Shown: positions 8,949 through 17,646, numbered from the stretch's first letter. The stretch is 64,000 bases of DNA from Pseudomonas putida (GCF_002906855.1 NZ_MINI01000028.1:496001-560000); one strand, 5' to 3'. A program made the numbers and translations. Notes: generated from the letters alone by a model not told the origin.

Positions 8949-9878
8949 ATGGACAAGATGATGGCCCTGACCATCTTCGTTGCGGCCGCCGAGCACGGCA
9001 GCTTCAGCCGTGCCGCCGAGCAACTGGGAAAGACGCCTTCGGCGATCACCAAAGCTGTCGCGCACCTGGAAAGCGAACTGGGCGTGCGCCTGTTCGAGCG
9101 CACCACCCGGCGCATGGCGCTGACCGAGGCCGGTAACCTGTACCTGGATGGCGCCCGGCAGGCGCTGATGCACCTGCAACGGGTGACTGAAGAGGTGGAG
9201 CAGCTGCAGCACGCGCTACGCGGCACTCTGCGCATCACCGCGCCGCCGTCGTTCGGCCCGGCGTTCCTCAATCAGGTGTGCTGCCGCTTCATGCGCGAGC
9301 ACCCGCAGGTGCGCCTGGAGGTCAACCTCAACGATGCCAACGAAGACCTGATCGATGGCGGTTATGACCTGTCGCTGCGTGACGGCCCCACCGACCAGCC
9401 GGAACTGATTGCCCAGCCATTGATCGAGAACCGTGTGATGCTCTGCGCCAGCCCCACCTACCTGGACCACCACGGCGACGCGATCACCCTGGACAATTAC
9501 GCCCAGCACGATTGGCTGCTGCTGCGCCACCCGCTGCTCAACCGCAGCTACTGGTGGATCGACCATGAGGGCCAGACCCTGCGCGTGCGCCAGCCGATGC
9601 CCAAGCTGGTGAGTGACAGTTTCGATTTCCTCCTGGCTTGCCTGCTTGATGGGCAGGGGCTGCAGTTCGTGCCGACCTGGAGTGTCGCGCCCTACCTGGC
9701 CAGCGGGCAGTTGGTGGAGGTGATGCCTGACTACTGGCGGGCCTTGAGCGCGTTCGGGCCGTGGGTCCATGTGCTGTACCTGCCGCATCGGCGCAATACC
9801 CGCAAGGTCCAGGCGTTCATCGCCATGCTGCATGAACACCTGCGCGGGCAGGGGGCACAGGTGGCGGGGCGCGGCTGA
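8949..9878 (+). CDS. LysR family transcriptional regulator
   Basis: This 309-aa protein has a LysR helix-turn-helix (residues ~4-62, MALTIFVAAAEHGSFSRAAE then TPSAITKAVAHLESELGVRL) and a substrate-binding domain of the DNA-binding-protective, CrgA-like subgroup (TLRITAPPSFGPAFLN). It is divergent from the exported amidohydrolase and lies 111 bases upstream of the C45 acylase gene in the same direction. An AGGAAG ribosome site precedes the ATG. The 11-base motif shared by the two flanking intergenic regions suggests that it controls both the amidohydrolase and the C45/MHS pair. Confidence 0.93.
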   Translation: MDKMMALTIFVAAAEHGSFSRAAEQLGKTPSAITKAVAHLESELGVRLFERTTRRMALTEAGNLYLDGARQALMHLQRVTEEVEQLQHALRGTLRITAPPSFGPAFLNQVCCRFMREHPQVRLEVNLNDANEDLIDGGYDLSLRDGPTDQPELIAQPLIENRVMLCASPTYLDHHGDAITLDNYAQHDWLLLRHPLLNRSYWWIDHEGQTLRVRQPMPKLVSDSFDFLLACLLDGQGLQFVPTWSVAPYLASGQLVEVMPDYWRALSAFGPWVHVLYLPHRRNTRKVQAFIAMLHEHLRGQGAQVAGRG

Positions 9879-9892
9879 GTTTTTCCGCGCTG

Positions 9893-9907
9893 GCACAAAA
9901 GTTGTGC
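9893..9907 (+). promoter_or_regulatory. Palindrome GCACAA-AAG-TTGTGC, candidate LysR site copy 2
   Basis: A 15-base inverted repeat with 6-base arms lies in the 111-base gap between the LysR gene and the C45 gene. It includes AAAAGTTGTGC, the reverse complement of the motif at 8844. The dyad and the repetition make it a candidate operator for the neighbouring LysR protein. Confidence 0.45.
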
Positions 9908-9989
9908 GGGTTGTGGCAATGATCGGTGAGAGAACGCTGGTTAGGCTTGCAGCAGTCACCTGACCACCGCGTATCAGGAGTTTCCCGCA

Positions 9990-11060
9990 GTGAAGATCCA
10001 CACCCTCGTCACCGACATCCGCATACCTCTCGAGCGGGGCCGCCAGATCGGCGAACGCTTTGCCGAACAGATCCGTACCACCACCGCCCTGTACCTGGAC
10101 TTCTTCCCACGGGTGGGGGGGTCGCTGGCCGAGGCACAGCGCATCGGCGAAAATAGCCTGGCCGCCCTGGAGGCCTGGAGCCCGAACCTGGCTGCCGAAG
10201 TGGTCGGTATGGCCGACGGCGCCGGGTTGCCACTGTGGCAGCTGGCGAGCCTCAACGCGCGTACCGAAGTGCTGGCCGCCCGTACCCGCCACAGTGAATG
10301 CTCCACCACCGTGCACGCCCCCCATGGGCCGCGAGCGCCGCAGACCCTGCAGACCTGGGACTGGCACGACAGCCTGTGCCCCCATGGCCTGATGTTGGCG
10401 CTGCAGAGCGAGCGTGGCATGCAGGTCAAGCTGTTCTGCGAGTTCGGCATGCTGGCCAAGCTGGGTGTCAACAGCGCAGGTGTGGGCCTGCATTTCAACA
10501 TCCTTCACCACCGCAGCGACAACGACAGCGGCGGCGTGCCGGTGCACGCGATCGCCCGTCGCCTGTTGGAGGACGCCAGCAGTGTCGAAGAGGCCATCGA
10601 GCTGGCACGTTCGGCGCGGGTCAGTGCCTCGACGGTACTGACGGTGTTCTCCCGCCAGGACTGCAGCCCTCGTGCGGTCAGCATCGAGCTGAGCCCCGAG
10701 CGCACGGCGCTGGTGTTACCGCGTGAAGATGGCTGGCTGCTGCACACCAACCACTTCCTCGACCCTCAGCTGAGCCTGGGTGAGCAGGTCGCCGACCATG
10801 CCGACACCCTGTGCCGCCTGGGCCACCTGGAACAGGTGATCGGCCAGATGGGCAGCGCTGACCTGCGCGTCCGTGCCGAAGCCATGTGCGGTGCCGCAGG
10901 CGACCGCGCGCCGATCTGCTTCCACCCGGACATGGCCATGCCCGACACCGAACGTTGGGAAACCCTGCTCAGCGTCGGCATCGACACCGAACGTTGCCTA
11001 CTGGAGTACGTGGCTGGCACGCCCGTGCACCTGGCCAGGACTGGCTTCCAAACCTTCTGA
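9990..11060 (+). CDS. C45 family autoproteolytic acyltransferase/hydrolase
   Basis: The 356-aa protein matches the acyl-CoA:6-aminopenicillanate acyltransferase (peptidase C45) family of Ntn hydrolases. These cut themselves before an internal Cys that then becomes the N-terminal nucleophile of the large subunit. The signature is LASLNARTE at 86-93 followed by SECSTTV, with Cys104 the predicted nucleophile. Bacterial members usually hydrolyse or transfer acyl groups on N-acyl amino acids or related amides. There is no signal peptide, so it is cytoplasmic. The MHS transporter follows 58 bases later and probably brings in the substrate or related acid. The start ATG/GTG choice is clear: GTG at 9990 after CAGGAGTTTCCCGCA. 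Confidence 0.85.
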   Translation: MKIHTLVTDIRIPLERGRQIGERFAEQIRTTTALYLDFFPRVGGSLAEAQRIGENSLAALEAWSPNLAAEVVGMADGAGLPLWQLASLNARTEVLAARTRHSECSTTVHAPHGPRAPQTLQTWDWHDSLCPHGLMLALQSERGMQVKLFCEFGMLAKLGVNSAGVGLHFNILHHRSDNDSGGVPVHAIARRLLEDASSVEEAIELARSARVSASTVLTVFSRQDCSPRAVSIELSPERTALVLPREDGWLLHTNHFLDPQLSLGEQVADHADTLCRLGHLEQVIGQMGSADLRVRAEAMCGAAGDRAPICFHPDMAMPDTERWETLLSVGIDTERCLLEYVAGTPVHLARTGFQTF

Positions 11061-11118
11061 GCCACACCGGCTGCAGCTTGCCCAGGCCGGCTGCGCCCGC
11101 TGAACGAGAACAACAACA

Positions 11119-12522
11119 ATGCATGCGCAACAGACTCAGCCTGCGTCATCCCGCTCCGCCTTCCGCACCTTTTGCGTCTCCGGCATGGGCACGGCGCTGG
11201 AATTCTACGACTTCATCATCTACGGGACCGCCGCCGCGCTGGTGTTTCCCCAGGTGTTCTTCCCGCAGATGGATCACCTGACCGCCACCCTGGTGGCGTT
11301 CAGCGCTTTTGGTGCGGGCTTTTTTGCCCGCCCGCTAGGGGGCCTGGTGTTCGGCCACTTCGGTGACCGCATCGGCCGCCAGAAGGTGCTGGTCACCACC
11401 TTGCTGCTCATGGGCCTGAGTACTTTTCTCATCGGCTGCCTGCCTGGCCATGCCAGCATCGGCGTGGCGGCACCGATCCTGCTGGTGCTGCTGCGCCTGA
11501 TCCAGGGCTTTGCCGCCGGCGGCGAGTGGGGCGGTGCCGCGTTGTTCGGCATCGAGTCGGCGCCGCCTGGGCGGCGTGGCCTGTGGGGTAGCTTCACCAG
11601 CATGGGTATCGGTGTCGGCGGCATTCTCGGGGCTGCAGTGTTCGCCATTGTCAGTGCGGCCTTCAACGACAACCTGGTCGATTTTGCCTGGCGCATTCCG
11701 TTCTGGCTGGGAGGCACCTTGGTGCTGATTGGCCTGTACGCACGATTGAAGGCGCCCGCTCCCGCCATCATGCCTGAGGCCAGACCTGCGCGTGCACCGC
11801 TGGCCGATGCCCTGCGCCGGCGCCCAAGGCAGCTGTTGCTGTGCACCGGGGTCGCCTTCGGCTACTGCACCATCGCCTATATCGGCAGCACCTTCTTCCT
11901 CACCTACGCCACGCAGGTCGGTTTCGGCAGTACCCAGGCGCTGATGTTCGACCTGGCGCTGTCAGTGGCCATCGTGTTTTCTGCGCCGCTGTTCGGCCAC
12001 CTGTCGGACCGCCTGGGCCGGCGTGTGGTGATGGGTTTCGGTGCAGTGATCATGGCCATGGGGTTGTTCGCGTTCTTCTCGCTGGTGGGCATGAAGAGCT
12101 TCGCCATCGCCTTGTTCGCTTATTGCCTGACCGGCCTGCTGATGGGCGCGACCCAGGGCCCAATCCCGGCCTTGCTCGGCGAGCAGTTCCCACGCAGCAT
12201 GCGCTACTCGGGGATTTCGGCCTGTTATCAGATCGGCGCGGCGTTGGGCGGCGGTACGGCTTCGAGCATCGCCACGGCGATCCTGATCCTGACCGACCAC
12301 AACCCGCTGGGCGTGGCGTTGTATGGGGCAGCGGCGCTGGCGCTGGTTGCGGTGTGCTCGCTGATGCTACGGGAGACTTCGCGCTTGAGCATGGCGCAGA
12401 TCGATGAAGAGGATGCCAGCGGCGCTGCGGTTGAACGTTGCCAAGGGCCAGCGCTCATACATGCAAAGGGCACAGCGAGGAGTGTCACCCATGAGCATCG
12501 AACGCAGCATCCCCGAGCTTGA
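11119..12522 (+). CDS. MFS transporter, MHS (metabolite:H+ symporter) family
   Basis: A 467-aa membrane protein with about twelve helices and the MHS hallmarks: a first helix with GMGTALEFYDFIIYGTAAAL, the loop 2-3 motif GHFGDRIGRQKVL, and LIQGFAAGGEWGGAAL before helix 5. MHS members take up organic acids such as shikimate, alpha-ketoglutarate, citrate, proline or betaine with protons. It lies 58 bases after the C45 acylase gene, so the pair likely handles one substrate class. The ribosome site is weak (GAG twelve bases upstream). The last 32 bases overlap the next small gene, and the C-terminal tail (after MAQIDEED) looks like low-complexity run-on. Confidence 0.9.
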   Translation: MHAQQTQPASSRSAFRTFCVSGMGTALEFYDFIIYGTAAALVFPQVFFPQMDHLTATLVAFSAFGAGFFARPLGGLVFGHFGDRIGRQKVLVTTLLLMGLSTFLIGCLPGHASIGVAAPILLVLLRLIQGFAAGGEWGGAALFGIESAPPGRRGLWGSFTSMGIGVGGILGAAVFAIVSAAFNDNLVDFAWRIPFWLGGTLVLIGLYARLKAPAPAIMPEARPARAPLADALRRRPRQLLLCTGVAFGYCTIAYIGSTFFLTYATQVGFGSTQALMFDLALSVAIVFSAPLFGHLSDRLGRRVVMGFGAVIMAMGLFAFFSLVGMKSFAIALFAYCLTGLLMGATQGPIPALLGEQFPRSMRYSGISACYQIGAALGGGTASSIATAILILTDHNPLGVALYGAAALALVAVCSLMLRETSRLSMAQIDEEDASGAAVERCQGPALIHAKGTARSVTHEHRTQHPRA

Positions 12523-12733
12523 GGCCTGGTACGCCCAGTACGATGACATCAGCTACCGCCGCGAGTCGCCGGACGCCTACCACCATGAACTGGTGCGCAC
12601 CGCCGAGGCCCTGCGCGACGATGGCGCGATCGACTGGGACGACTGGCTGGCGCTGAAGGCGCTGGCTGACGAGGCCCATGTCGGAGCCTTGGAAGACGCC
12701 GTGCAGGCCCACGTCAGCGACCCCGACGCATGA
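12491..12733 (+). CDS. Small acidic hypothetical protein (80 aa)
   Basis: This 80-aa, strongly acidic protein (many Asp and Glu, start MSIERSIPELEAWYAQYDDI) is preceded by a good GAGGAG ribosome site eight bases before the ATG. It overlaps the end of the MHS gene by 32 bases in another frame and shares ATGA with the exonuclease III gene, so it is translationally coupled to that gene. I do not recognise the family. No membrane segment, Cys pair or DNA-binding motif is visible. The coupling suggests that it belongs with the nuclease rather than the transporter. Confidence 0.75.
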   Translation: MSIERSIPELEAWYAQYDDISYRRESPDAYHHELVRTAEALRDDGAIDWDDWLALKALADEAHVGALEDAVQAHVSDPDA

Positions 12734-13524
12734 AAGCGCTGAAGATCGCCACGTTCAACATCAACGGCATTCGCAGCCGCCTGCCGGCGCTGCTGGCCTG
12801 GCTGGAACGGGAGCAGCCGGACATCGCCTGCCTGCAGGAACTCAAGGCGCCCGACGCGCAGTTCCCGCGCCAGGAACTGGAGGCGGCCGGTTATGGCTGC
12901 CTGTACCAGGGGCAGCCATCGTGGAACGGCGTGGCGATCCTGGCGCGTGGCAGCGAACCGCTGGAGGTACGTCGCGGCTTGCCTGGCATGGAGGACGACA
13001 GCCAGAGCCGCTATCTGGAAGCCGCTGCGCATGGCGTGCTGGTGGCGTGCCTGTACCTGCCGAACGGCAACCCGCAGCCCGGGCCGAAGTTCGATTACAA
13101 GCTGCGCTGGTTCCAGTGCCTCATCGAGCATGCCAAGGCACTGTATGGCAGCGGCCACCCGACGCTGTTGGCAGGCGATTTCAACGTGGTGCCTACCGAC
13201 ATGGACATTTACAACCCTCGCTCATGGCTGAAGGACGCGCTGCTGCAACCCGAGTCGCGGGCATGTTTCCAGCAGCTGCTGGAGCAGGGCTGGGTCGATG
13301 CCATTCGCCACCTGCACCCCGACGAGCGCGTGTACACCTTCTGGGATTACTTCCGTAATCACTGGGCGCGCAATGCCGGGTTGCGTATCGACCACCTGCT
13401 GCTCAACCCGGACCTTGCCCCTTACCTGAAGCGGGCGGGTGTCGACGCCTGGGTGCGCAATGAAGCCAAGGCCAGTGACCACGCGCCGGTGTGGGTCGAA
13501 CTGGCGGCGCGCAGGAAGGCATGA
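12730..13524 (+). CDS. xthA: Exodeoxyribonuclease III / AP endonuclease
   Basis: The 264-aa protein is a full-length member of the exonuclease III/APE1 (EEP) superfamily, which cleaves DNA at abasic sites and degrades 3' ends during base excision repair. The active-site blocks are all visible: ATFNINGIRSR at the N-terminus, CLQELKA (metal-binding Glu), CLYLPNGNPQPG, LAGDFNVVPTDMDIYNP, LRIDHLLLNP and the terminal SDHAPVWVEL with the catalytic Asp-His. It overlaps the preceding 80-aa gene by four bases (ATGA). Pseudomonads carry more than one xth-type gene, so the symbol names the family, not a proven orthologue. Confidence 0.93.
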   Translation: MKALKIATFNINGIRSRLPALLAWLEREQPDIACLQELKAPDAQFPRQELEAAGYGCLYQGQPSWNGVAILARGSEPLEVRRGLPGMEDDSQSRYLEAAAHGVLVACLYLPNGNPQPGPKFDYKLRWFQCLIEHAKALYGSGHPTLLAGDFNVVPTDMDIYNPRSWLKDALLQPESRACFQQLLEQGWVDAIRHLHPDERVYTFWDYFRNHWARNAGLRIDHLLLNPDLAPYLKRAGVDAWVRNEAKASDHAPVWVELAARRKA

Positions 13525-13586
13525 GCCCTTTCAAGTTGCACTGGCATAACCGAATATCAGGCAATTGACTGCCAGCGGTGCATAAC

Positions 13587-14357
13587 TCAGAACCCTGGGG
13601 TGATCTGGCCCTTGTAGCGGGTCAGGATGAAGTTGCGCACTTCGGGCGAGTTGAGCGCCTTGGCCAGTTTCTGGATGCCCGGGTCCTGCAGGTTGTCGGG
13701 GCGGGCGACCAGGTATTCCACGTACAGGTCCTTGCCTTTCTCGACGATCAGCGCGCTGTTGGTATCGATGCCGGCCTCCAGTGCGTAGTTGGCGAAGACG
13801 AAGGCCAGGTCCACCTGCTTGACCGAGCGGGCCAGCATGGCGCCTTCCAGCTCGCGGATCTTCAGGTGGCGCGGGTTGTCGGTGATGTCGCGCTGGGTGG
13901 ACTGCGGGTTGCCCGGGTCCTTGAGTTTGAGCAACCCGGCCTCGGCCAGCAGCACCAGGGCGCGGCCGGTATTCACCGGGTCGTTGGGGATGGCCACGCT
14001 GGCGCCCTCGGGCAGCTCGGCCAGGGTCTTGTACCGGGCTGAATAGGCACCGAACGGCTCGATGTGCACGCCCACCACCGGTACCAGGTTGGTGTGCCGG
14101 GTCTGGTTGAAGTCGTTGAGGAACGGCCGGTACTGGTAGTAGTTGGCATCCAGGTGTTTCTGCGCCAGTTGCAGGTTGGGCTGGATGAAGTCGTTGAACA
14201 CCTTGATGTCCAGGTCCACGCCTTCCTTGGCCAGGGCCGGTTTGACGAATTCGAGGATCTCGGCGTGGGGTACCGGGGTGGCACCGACCACCAGGTGTTC
14301 GGCGGCCTGGGCGCTGAAAGCGATGAAGGTGGCGAGGGCAGTGAGGGTCTTTTTCAT
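13587..14357 (-). CDS. metQ: MetQ/NlpA family ABC transporter substrate-binding protein
   Basis: The 256-aa protein has a Sec signal peptide (MKKTLTALATFIAFSAQAAE, cut near residue 19; no lipobox Cys is visible) and the MetQ/NlpA pattern VGATPVPHAEILEFVKP, YYQYRPFLNDFN and ASVAIPNDPVNTGRALVLL. This family binds methionine or related sulfur compounds in the periplasm. It is the last gene of a leftward cluster, 20 bases after the permease gene. No ATPase gene (metN) is present between it and the convergent xthA. With two flavin monooxygenases upstream, the ligand is probably an organosulfur compound rather than methionine itself; that is inference. Confidence 0.88.
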   Translation of the reverse strand: MKKTLTALATFIAFSAQAAEHLVVGATPVPHAEILEFVKPALAKEGVDLDIKVFNDFIQPNLQLAQKHLDANYYQYRPFLNDFNQTRHTNLVPVVGVHIEPFGAYSARYKTLAELPEGASVAIPNDPVNTGRALVLLAEAGLLKLKDPGNPQSTQRDITDNPRHLKIRELEGAMLARSVKQVDLAFVFANYALEAGIDTNSALIVEKGKDLYVEYLVARPDNLQDPGIQKLAKALNSPEVRNFILTRYKGQITPGF

Positions 14358-14377
14358 GAGGGGATACCTTGCAGGAG

Positions 14378-15043
14378 TCAGCGTCGGGTGAAATGTCTTA
14401 CCAGGCGGTCGCCGCTCATCTGCAGCACCTGCACCAGCAGGATCAGCAGCAGCACGGTGACCACCATCACATCGGTCTGGAAGCGCTGGTAGCCGAAGCG
14501 GATCGCCAGGTCGCCGAGGCCGCCACCACCGATCACGCCCGCCATGGCGGTGTAGTCGACCAGCACGATGGCGGTGACCGTGACGGCCGCGAGCAGCCCG
14601 GTGAGGGCTTCGGGCAGCAGGGTGTAGCGGATGATCTGGGTAAGGCTGGCGCCCATGGCCTGGGTGGCTTCCACCACGCCGTGGTCGACCTCGCGCAGGG
14701 CGGTTTCCACAAGACGCGCGAAGAACGGCGTGCAACCCACCACCAGTGGCGGGATGGTGCCCTTGACCCCGAGGGAGGTGCCGGTCAGCAGCGTGGTCAG
14801 CGGGATCAGCACGATCAGCAGGATGATGAACGGCAGCGAACGCAGCACGTTGACCACCACGGAAAGGGCTCGGTAAAGCGGCCCGTTGGCCAGCAACTGG
14901 CGTTGCCCGGTGAGATACAGCAACACCCCCAGTGGCAGGCCGAACAGCACGGTGAAGCCCAGTGCCGCGCCCAACATGCTCAGGGTATCGAGGCACGCCT
15001 GGGCGATTTCGGCCCAGTCGAGGTGGCTCAGCAGTTCGTTCAT
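14378..15043 (-). CDS. metI: MetI-type ABC transporter permease
   Basis: This 221-aa inner-membrane protein has five or six hydrophobic segments and the MetI EAA loop (EATQAMGASLTQIIRYTLLPEAL, residues ~135-157), which docks the ATPase. SLPFIILLIVLIPLTTLLTG is typical of the methionine-type permeases. Its ATG overlaps the stop of the LLM monooxygenase gene by four bases, and metQ follows 20 bases later, so transport and oxidation genes form one operon. The partner ATPase is missing from the visible cluster and must be encoded elsewhere or lost. Confidence 0.9.
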   Translation of the reverse strand: MNELLSHLDWAEIAQACLDTLSMLGAALGFTVLFGLPLGVLLYLTGQRQLLANGPLYRALSVVVNVLRSLPFIILLIVLIPLTTLLTGTSLGVKGTIPPLVVGCTPFFARLVETALREVDHGVVEATQAMGASLTQIIRYTLLPEALTGLLAAVTVTAIVLVDYTAMAGVIGGGGLGDLAIRFGYQRFQTDVMVVTVLLLILLVQVLQMSGDRLVRHFTRR

Positions 15044-16410
15044 GGGCGTGCCTCGCGGCGCAGTACGGCCGCCGGGTGCGTGCCTGCCAGGCGGTCGCCG
15101 CGACCGAACAGCTTGTTACGCAAGGTGCCGGGTTCATAGGCACGCTTGAACAGCCCCCGCGCCTGCAGCTCCGGTACCAACAGGTCGACCACCGCCTCGA
15201 AGGTTTCCGGGGCGACCACGCTGGCCAGGTTGAAGCCGTCTACACCGGTTTCATCTACCCATTCCTGCAATTGATCGGCGACGGTGCGGGCCGAGCCCAC
15301 CAGCACTGGGCCGTCACCGCCGATGGCGCAGTAGTCGGCAATTTCGGCAGTGGTCCAGGTGCGTGTCGGGTCAGCGCGGGTGAAGGCTTCCACGGCCGAC
15401 TGAATGGCTTCGCTGGGCACTTCGCGCAGCACCTGGCCGGGTGCGTACTCGGCGAAATCAATGCCGGTCCAGCCGGACATCAAGGTCAAGGCGCCACTGG
15501 TGCTGGCGTACTGGCGGTATTCGTCGAGCAGGGCCAACGCCTGCTGATCGGTGGGTGCGACGATGACCGTCAGTTGCTCGAGAATCTGCACATCGTCCGG
15601 CGCACGGCCGGCAGCAGCCACGGCCGCGCGCAGCTCCGCCACCTGCTTTTTCAGCACCACCTTGCTTGGCGCGGCGACGAACACGCACTCGGCGTTGGCG
15701 GCGGCGAACGCGCGCCCGCGGCTGGAGGCGCCGGCCTGATAGATCACCGGGGAACGCTGCGGCGAAGGTTCGCTCAGGTGAAAACCCGGCACCTTGAACC
15801 AGCTGCCCTGGTGGTCGATAGCATGGACCTTGCGCGGGTCGGCATACACACCGGTTGCCCGGTCGGCCTGCACCGCATCGTCTTCCCAGCTGGTTTCCCA
15901 GAGCTTGTAGCAGACCTGCAGGTACTCCTCGGCCAGGGCATAGCGCTGGTCGTGGCTGAGCGGGGGCTGGCCGAGGTTGCGCACGCCGCTGGCAAGGTAC
16001 GAAGTGACGATGTTCCAGCCAGCGCGACCCTGGGTCAGGTGATCGAGGGTACTCATGCGCCGGGCAAACGGGTAGGGGTGTTCGAACGATACCGACGCGG
16101 TCACGCCGAACCCCAGGTGGCGGGTGGCAGCCGCCATGGCGGGTACCAGCTGCAACGGGTCGTTGACCGGCACCTGGGCGGCGTTGCGCAGGGCCGCGTC
16201 GGCATTGCCGCCATATACGTCATAGACGCCCAGCACATCGGCGATGAACAGGCCGTCGATGCAGCCACGCTCCAGGGTCCTGGCCAGCTCTACCCAGTAG
16301 TGGATATCGGTGTAGCGGGTGGCCTGGTCCCGCGGGTGGCGCCACAGCCCGGGCGAAAGGTGGCCGACGGTGTTCATGGCAAAGGCATTGAGGCGGATCT
16401 GCTTGGTCAT
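15040..16410 (-). CDS. LLM-class flavin-dependent monooxygenase (NtaA/SnaA/DszA type)
   Basis: The 456-aa protein is a two-component FMN-dependent monooxygenase of the NtaA/DszA/DmoA group. Typical blocks are WRHPRDQATRYTDIHYWVEL near the start, FIADVLGVYDVYGG, SFEHPYPFARRMSTLDHLTQ, GRAGWNIVTSYL and SPVIYQAGASSRGRAFAA. Such enzymes use reduced FMN from a separate reductase to oxidise thioethers, sulfones, dibenzothiophene or amino-polycarboxylates. No reductase gene is visible here. It lies 12 bases downstream of the acyl-CoA dehydrogenase-like monooxygenase and overlaps metI, pointing to sulfur scavenging. Confidence 0.9.
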   Translation of the reverse strand: MTKQIRLNAFAMNTVGHLSPGLWRHPRDQATRYTDIHYWVELARTLERGCIDGLFIADVLGVYDVYGGNADAALRNAAQVPVNDPLQLVPAMAAATRHLGFGVTASVSFEHPYPFARRMSTLDHLTQGRAGWNIVTSYLASGVRNLGQPPLSHDQRYALAEEYLQVCYKLWETSWEDDAVQADRATGVYADPRKVHAIDHQGSWFKVPGFHLSEPSPQRSPVIYQAGASSRGRAFAAANAECVFVAAPSKVVLKKQVAELRAAVAAAGRAPDDVQILEQLTVIVAPTDQQALALLDEYRQYASTSGALTLMSGWTGIDFAEYAPGQVLREVPSEAIQSAVEAFTRADPTRTWTTAEIADYCAIGGDGPVLVGSARTVADQLQEWVDETGVDGFNLASVVAPETFEAVVDLLVPELQARGLFKRAYEPGTLRNKLFGRGDRLAGTHPAAVLRREARP

Positions 16411-16422
16411 GGTCGGGCAGCC

Positions 16423-17646
16423 TCAGTTCCAGTCATGGCGGGCAGGCTTGATGCCGTTCAACGCCCAGTTGCCGACCAGGTGATATTTCCAGCGCACCGG
16501 GTCGTGCAGGGTGTGCACCCGGGCGTTGCGCCAATGCCGGTCGAAGTTGTGCCGGGTCAGCGACGAGCGCGTGCCGCCCAGTTCGAACAGGCGGTTGCTG
16601 GCCTCGATGGCCACCTCGGTGGTGAGCACCTTGGCCTTGGCCACGGCCACCGAGGCCAGGGCCACGTTGTCTTCATCCGGTGCCGGTCTGGCGGCATCCA
16701 GCGCCAGGCCTGCACGTTCGAGCAGCGCCTCGGCCGCTTCCTGGCGGATCTCCAGTGAACCGACCTGGATGATGGTCAGCGGGTCTTCACTGGCCTTTTC
16801 AACCTTGGCATCGATCCATGGGCGAGCGTGCTCGCGCACGAAAGCGATGGTGTCATCCAGCGCGGCGCGGCCGATGCCGGCATCGATGGCGGCGGTGGTC
16901 AGCTGGGCGAAGGGGCCGGCCAGGGTCGGGCTTTCGTAGGAGCGGTAGCTGGGAAACAGATTGAACGGCGGAACCCGCAGGCCATCGAGCAGCACCGTAC
17001 CGCTGGAGGTGGTGCGCTGGCCCATGCTGCTCCAGTCGTCGACGATCACCAGGCCAGGCGTGCCGCGTTCGACAAATGCCAGCTGCGCACGGTCCTGCTC
17101 ATCCAGCGCCAGCACCCCGATCCAGTGAGCATACAAGGAGCCGGTGCAATAGCCTTTGCGCCCATCGATGCGATAGCCGTCGCCTTCGGTAACCAGGCGT
17201 GTGCGGATGTCCTGCACGGTCTTGCCACCGGTTTCCGACAGGGCATTGGCAAAGCGATGGCCCTGCAGCACCAGGCTGAAGAAGTGGCTCTGCTGCTCGG
17301 GCGTACCTTGCAGGCGGATATCTTCGAGCAGGCAATAGTGGTTCTGCGGGATCTGCCCCAGCGAAGGGTCGGCGGCGGAGATGATGGCGATCACCCGGGC
17401 GAGGGTGGCGTACGAGACCTGCGCTCCGCCATGTGCCCGGGGCACGGTGATGCCCCAGAGCCCGCTGTTGGAGAAGGCGTCGACAATGTCTGCCGGCACT
17501 TCCCGCTGTCGATCGCGTTCGGCTGCGCCTTCGCGCAACAGGGCGGCGACCTGGTAGGCGACGGTGATCGCTTCGGCGTCGTCGCGGATGATGTGTGCCG
17601 CGGGAGGGCGGATTTCGTAGGCAGCAGAGAGTATTTCGCTAGGCAT
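16423..17646 (-). CDS. SfnB/DszC-family FMN-dependent monooxygenase (acyl-CoA dehydrogenase fold)
   Basis: The 407-aa protein has an acyl-CoA dehydrogenase fold but belongs with SfnB/DszC flavin monooxygenases, which use reduced FMN to oxidise sulfur compounds. Evidence includes LWGITVPRAHGGAQVSYATL, PSLGQIPQNHYCLLEDIRL, GRKGYCTGSLYAHWIGVLAL and the C-terminal ASNRLFELGGTRSSLTRHNF followed by DRHWRNARVHTLHDP. The start at 17646 (MPSEILSAAYEIR) was chosen because it has GAG seven bases upstream; a longer frame upstream encodes a poor, Arg/Cys-rich segment. It is first in the leftward operon with the LLM monooxygenase and the metIQ-like genes, a layout known from sulfur-starvation clusters. Confidence 0.88.
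   Translation of the reverse strand: MPSEILSAAYEIRPPAAHIIRDDAEAITVAYQVAALLREGAAERDRQREVPADIVDAFSNSGLWGITVPRAHGGAQVSYATLARVIAIISAADPSLGQIPQNHYCLLEDIRLQGTPEQQSHFFSLVLQGHRFANALSETGGKTVQDIRTRLVTEGDGYRIDGRKGYCTGSLYAHWIGVLALDEQDRAQLAFVERGTPGLVIVDDWSSMGQRTTSSGTVLLDGLRVPPFNLFPSYRSYESPTLAGPFAQLTTAAIDAGIGRAALDDTIAFVREHARPWIDAKVEKASEDPLTIIQVGSLEIRQEAAEALLERAGLALDAARPAPDEDNVALASVAVAKAKVLTTEVAIEASNRLFELGGTRSSLTRHNFDRHWRNARVHTLHDPVRWKYHLVGNWALNGIKPARHDWN

Noticed and set aside
14962..16758. Long + strand open frame opposite the LLM monooxygenase gene
   Set aside because: It runs antisense across two real genes and has low-complexity Gly/His/Gln-rich sequence; the minus-strand genes carry clear family motifs.
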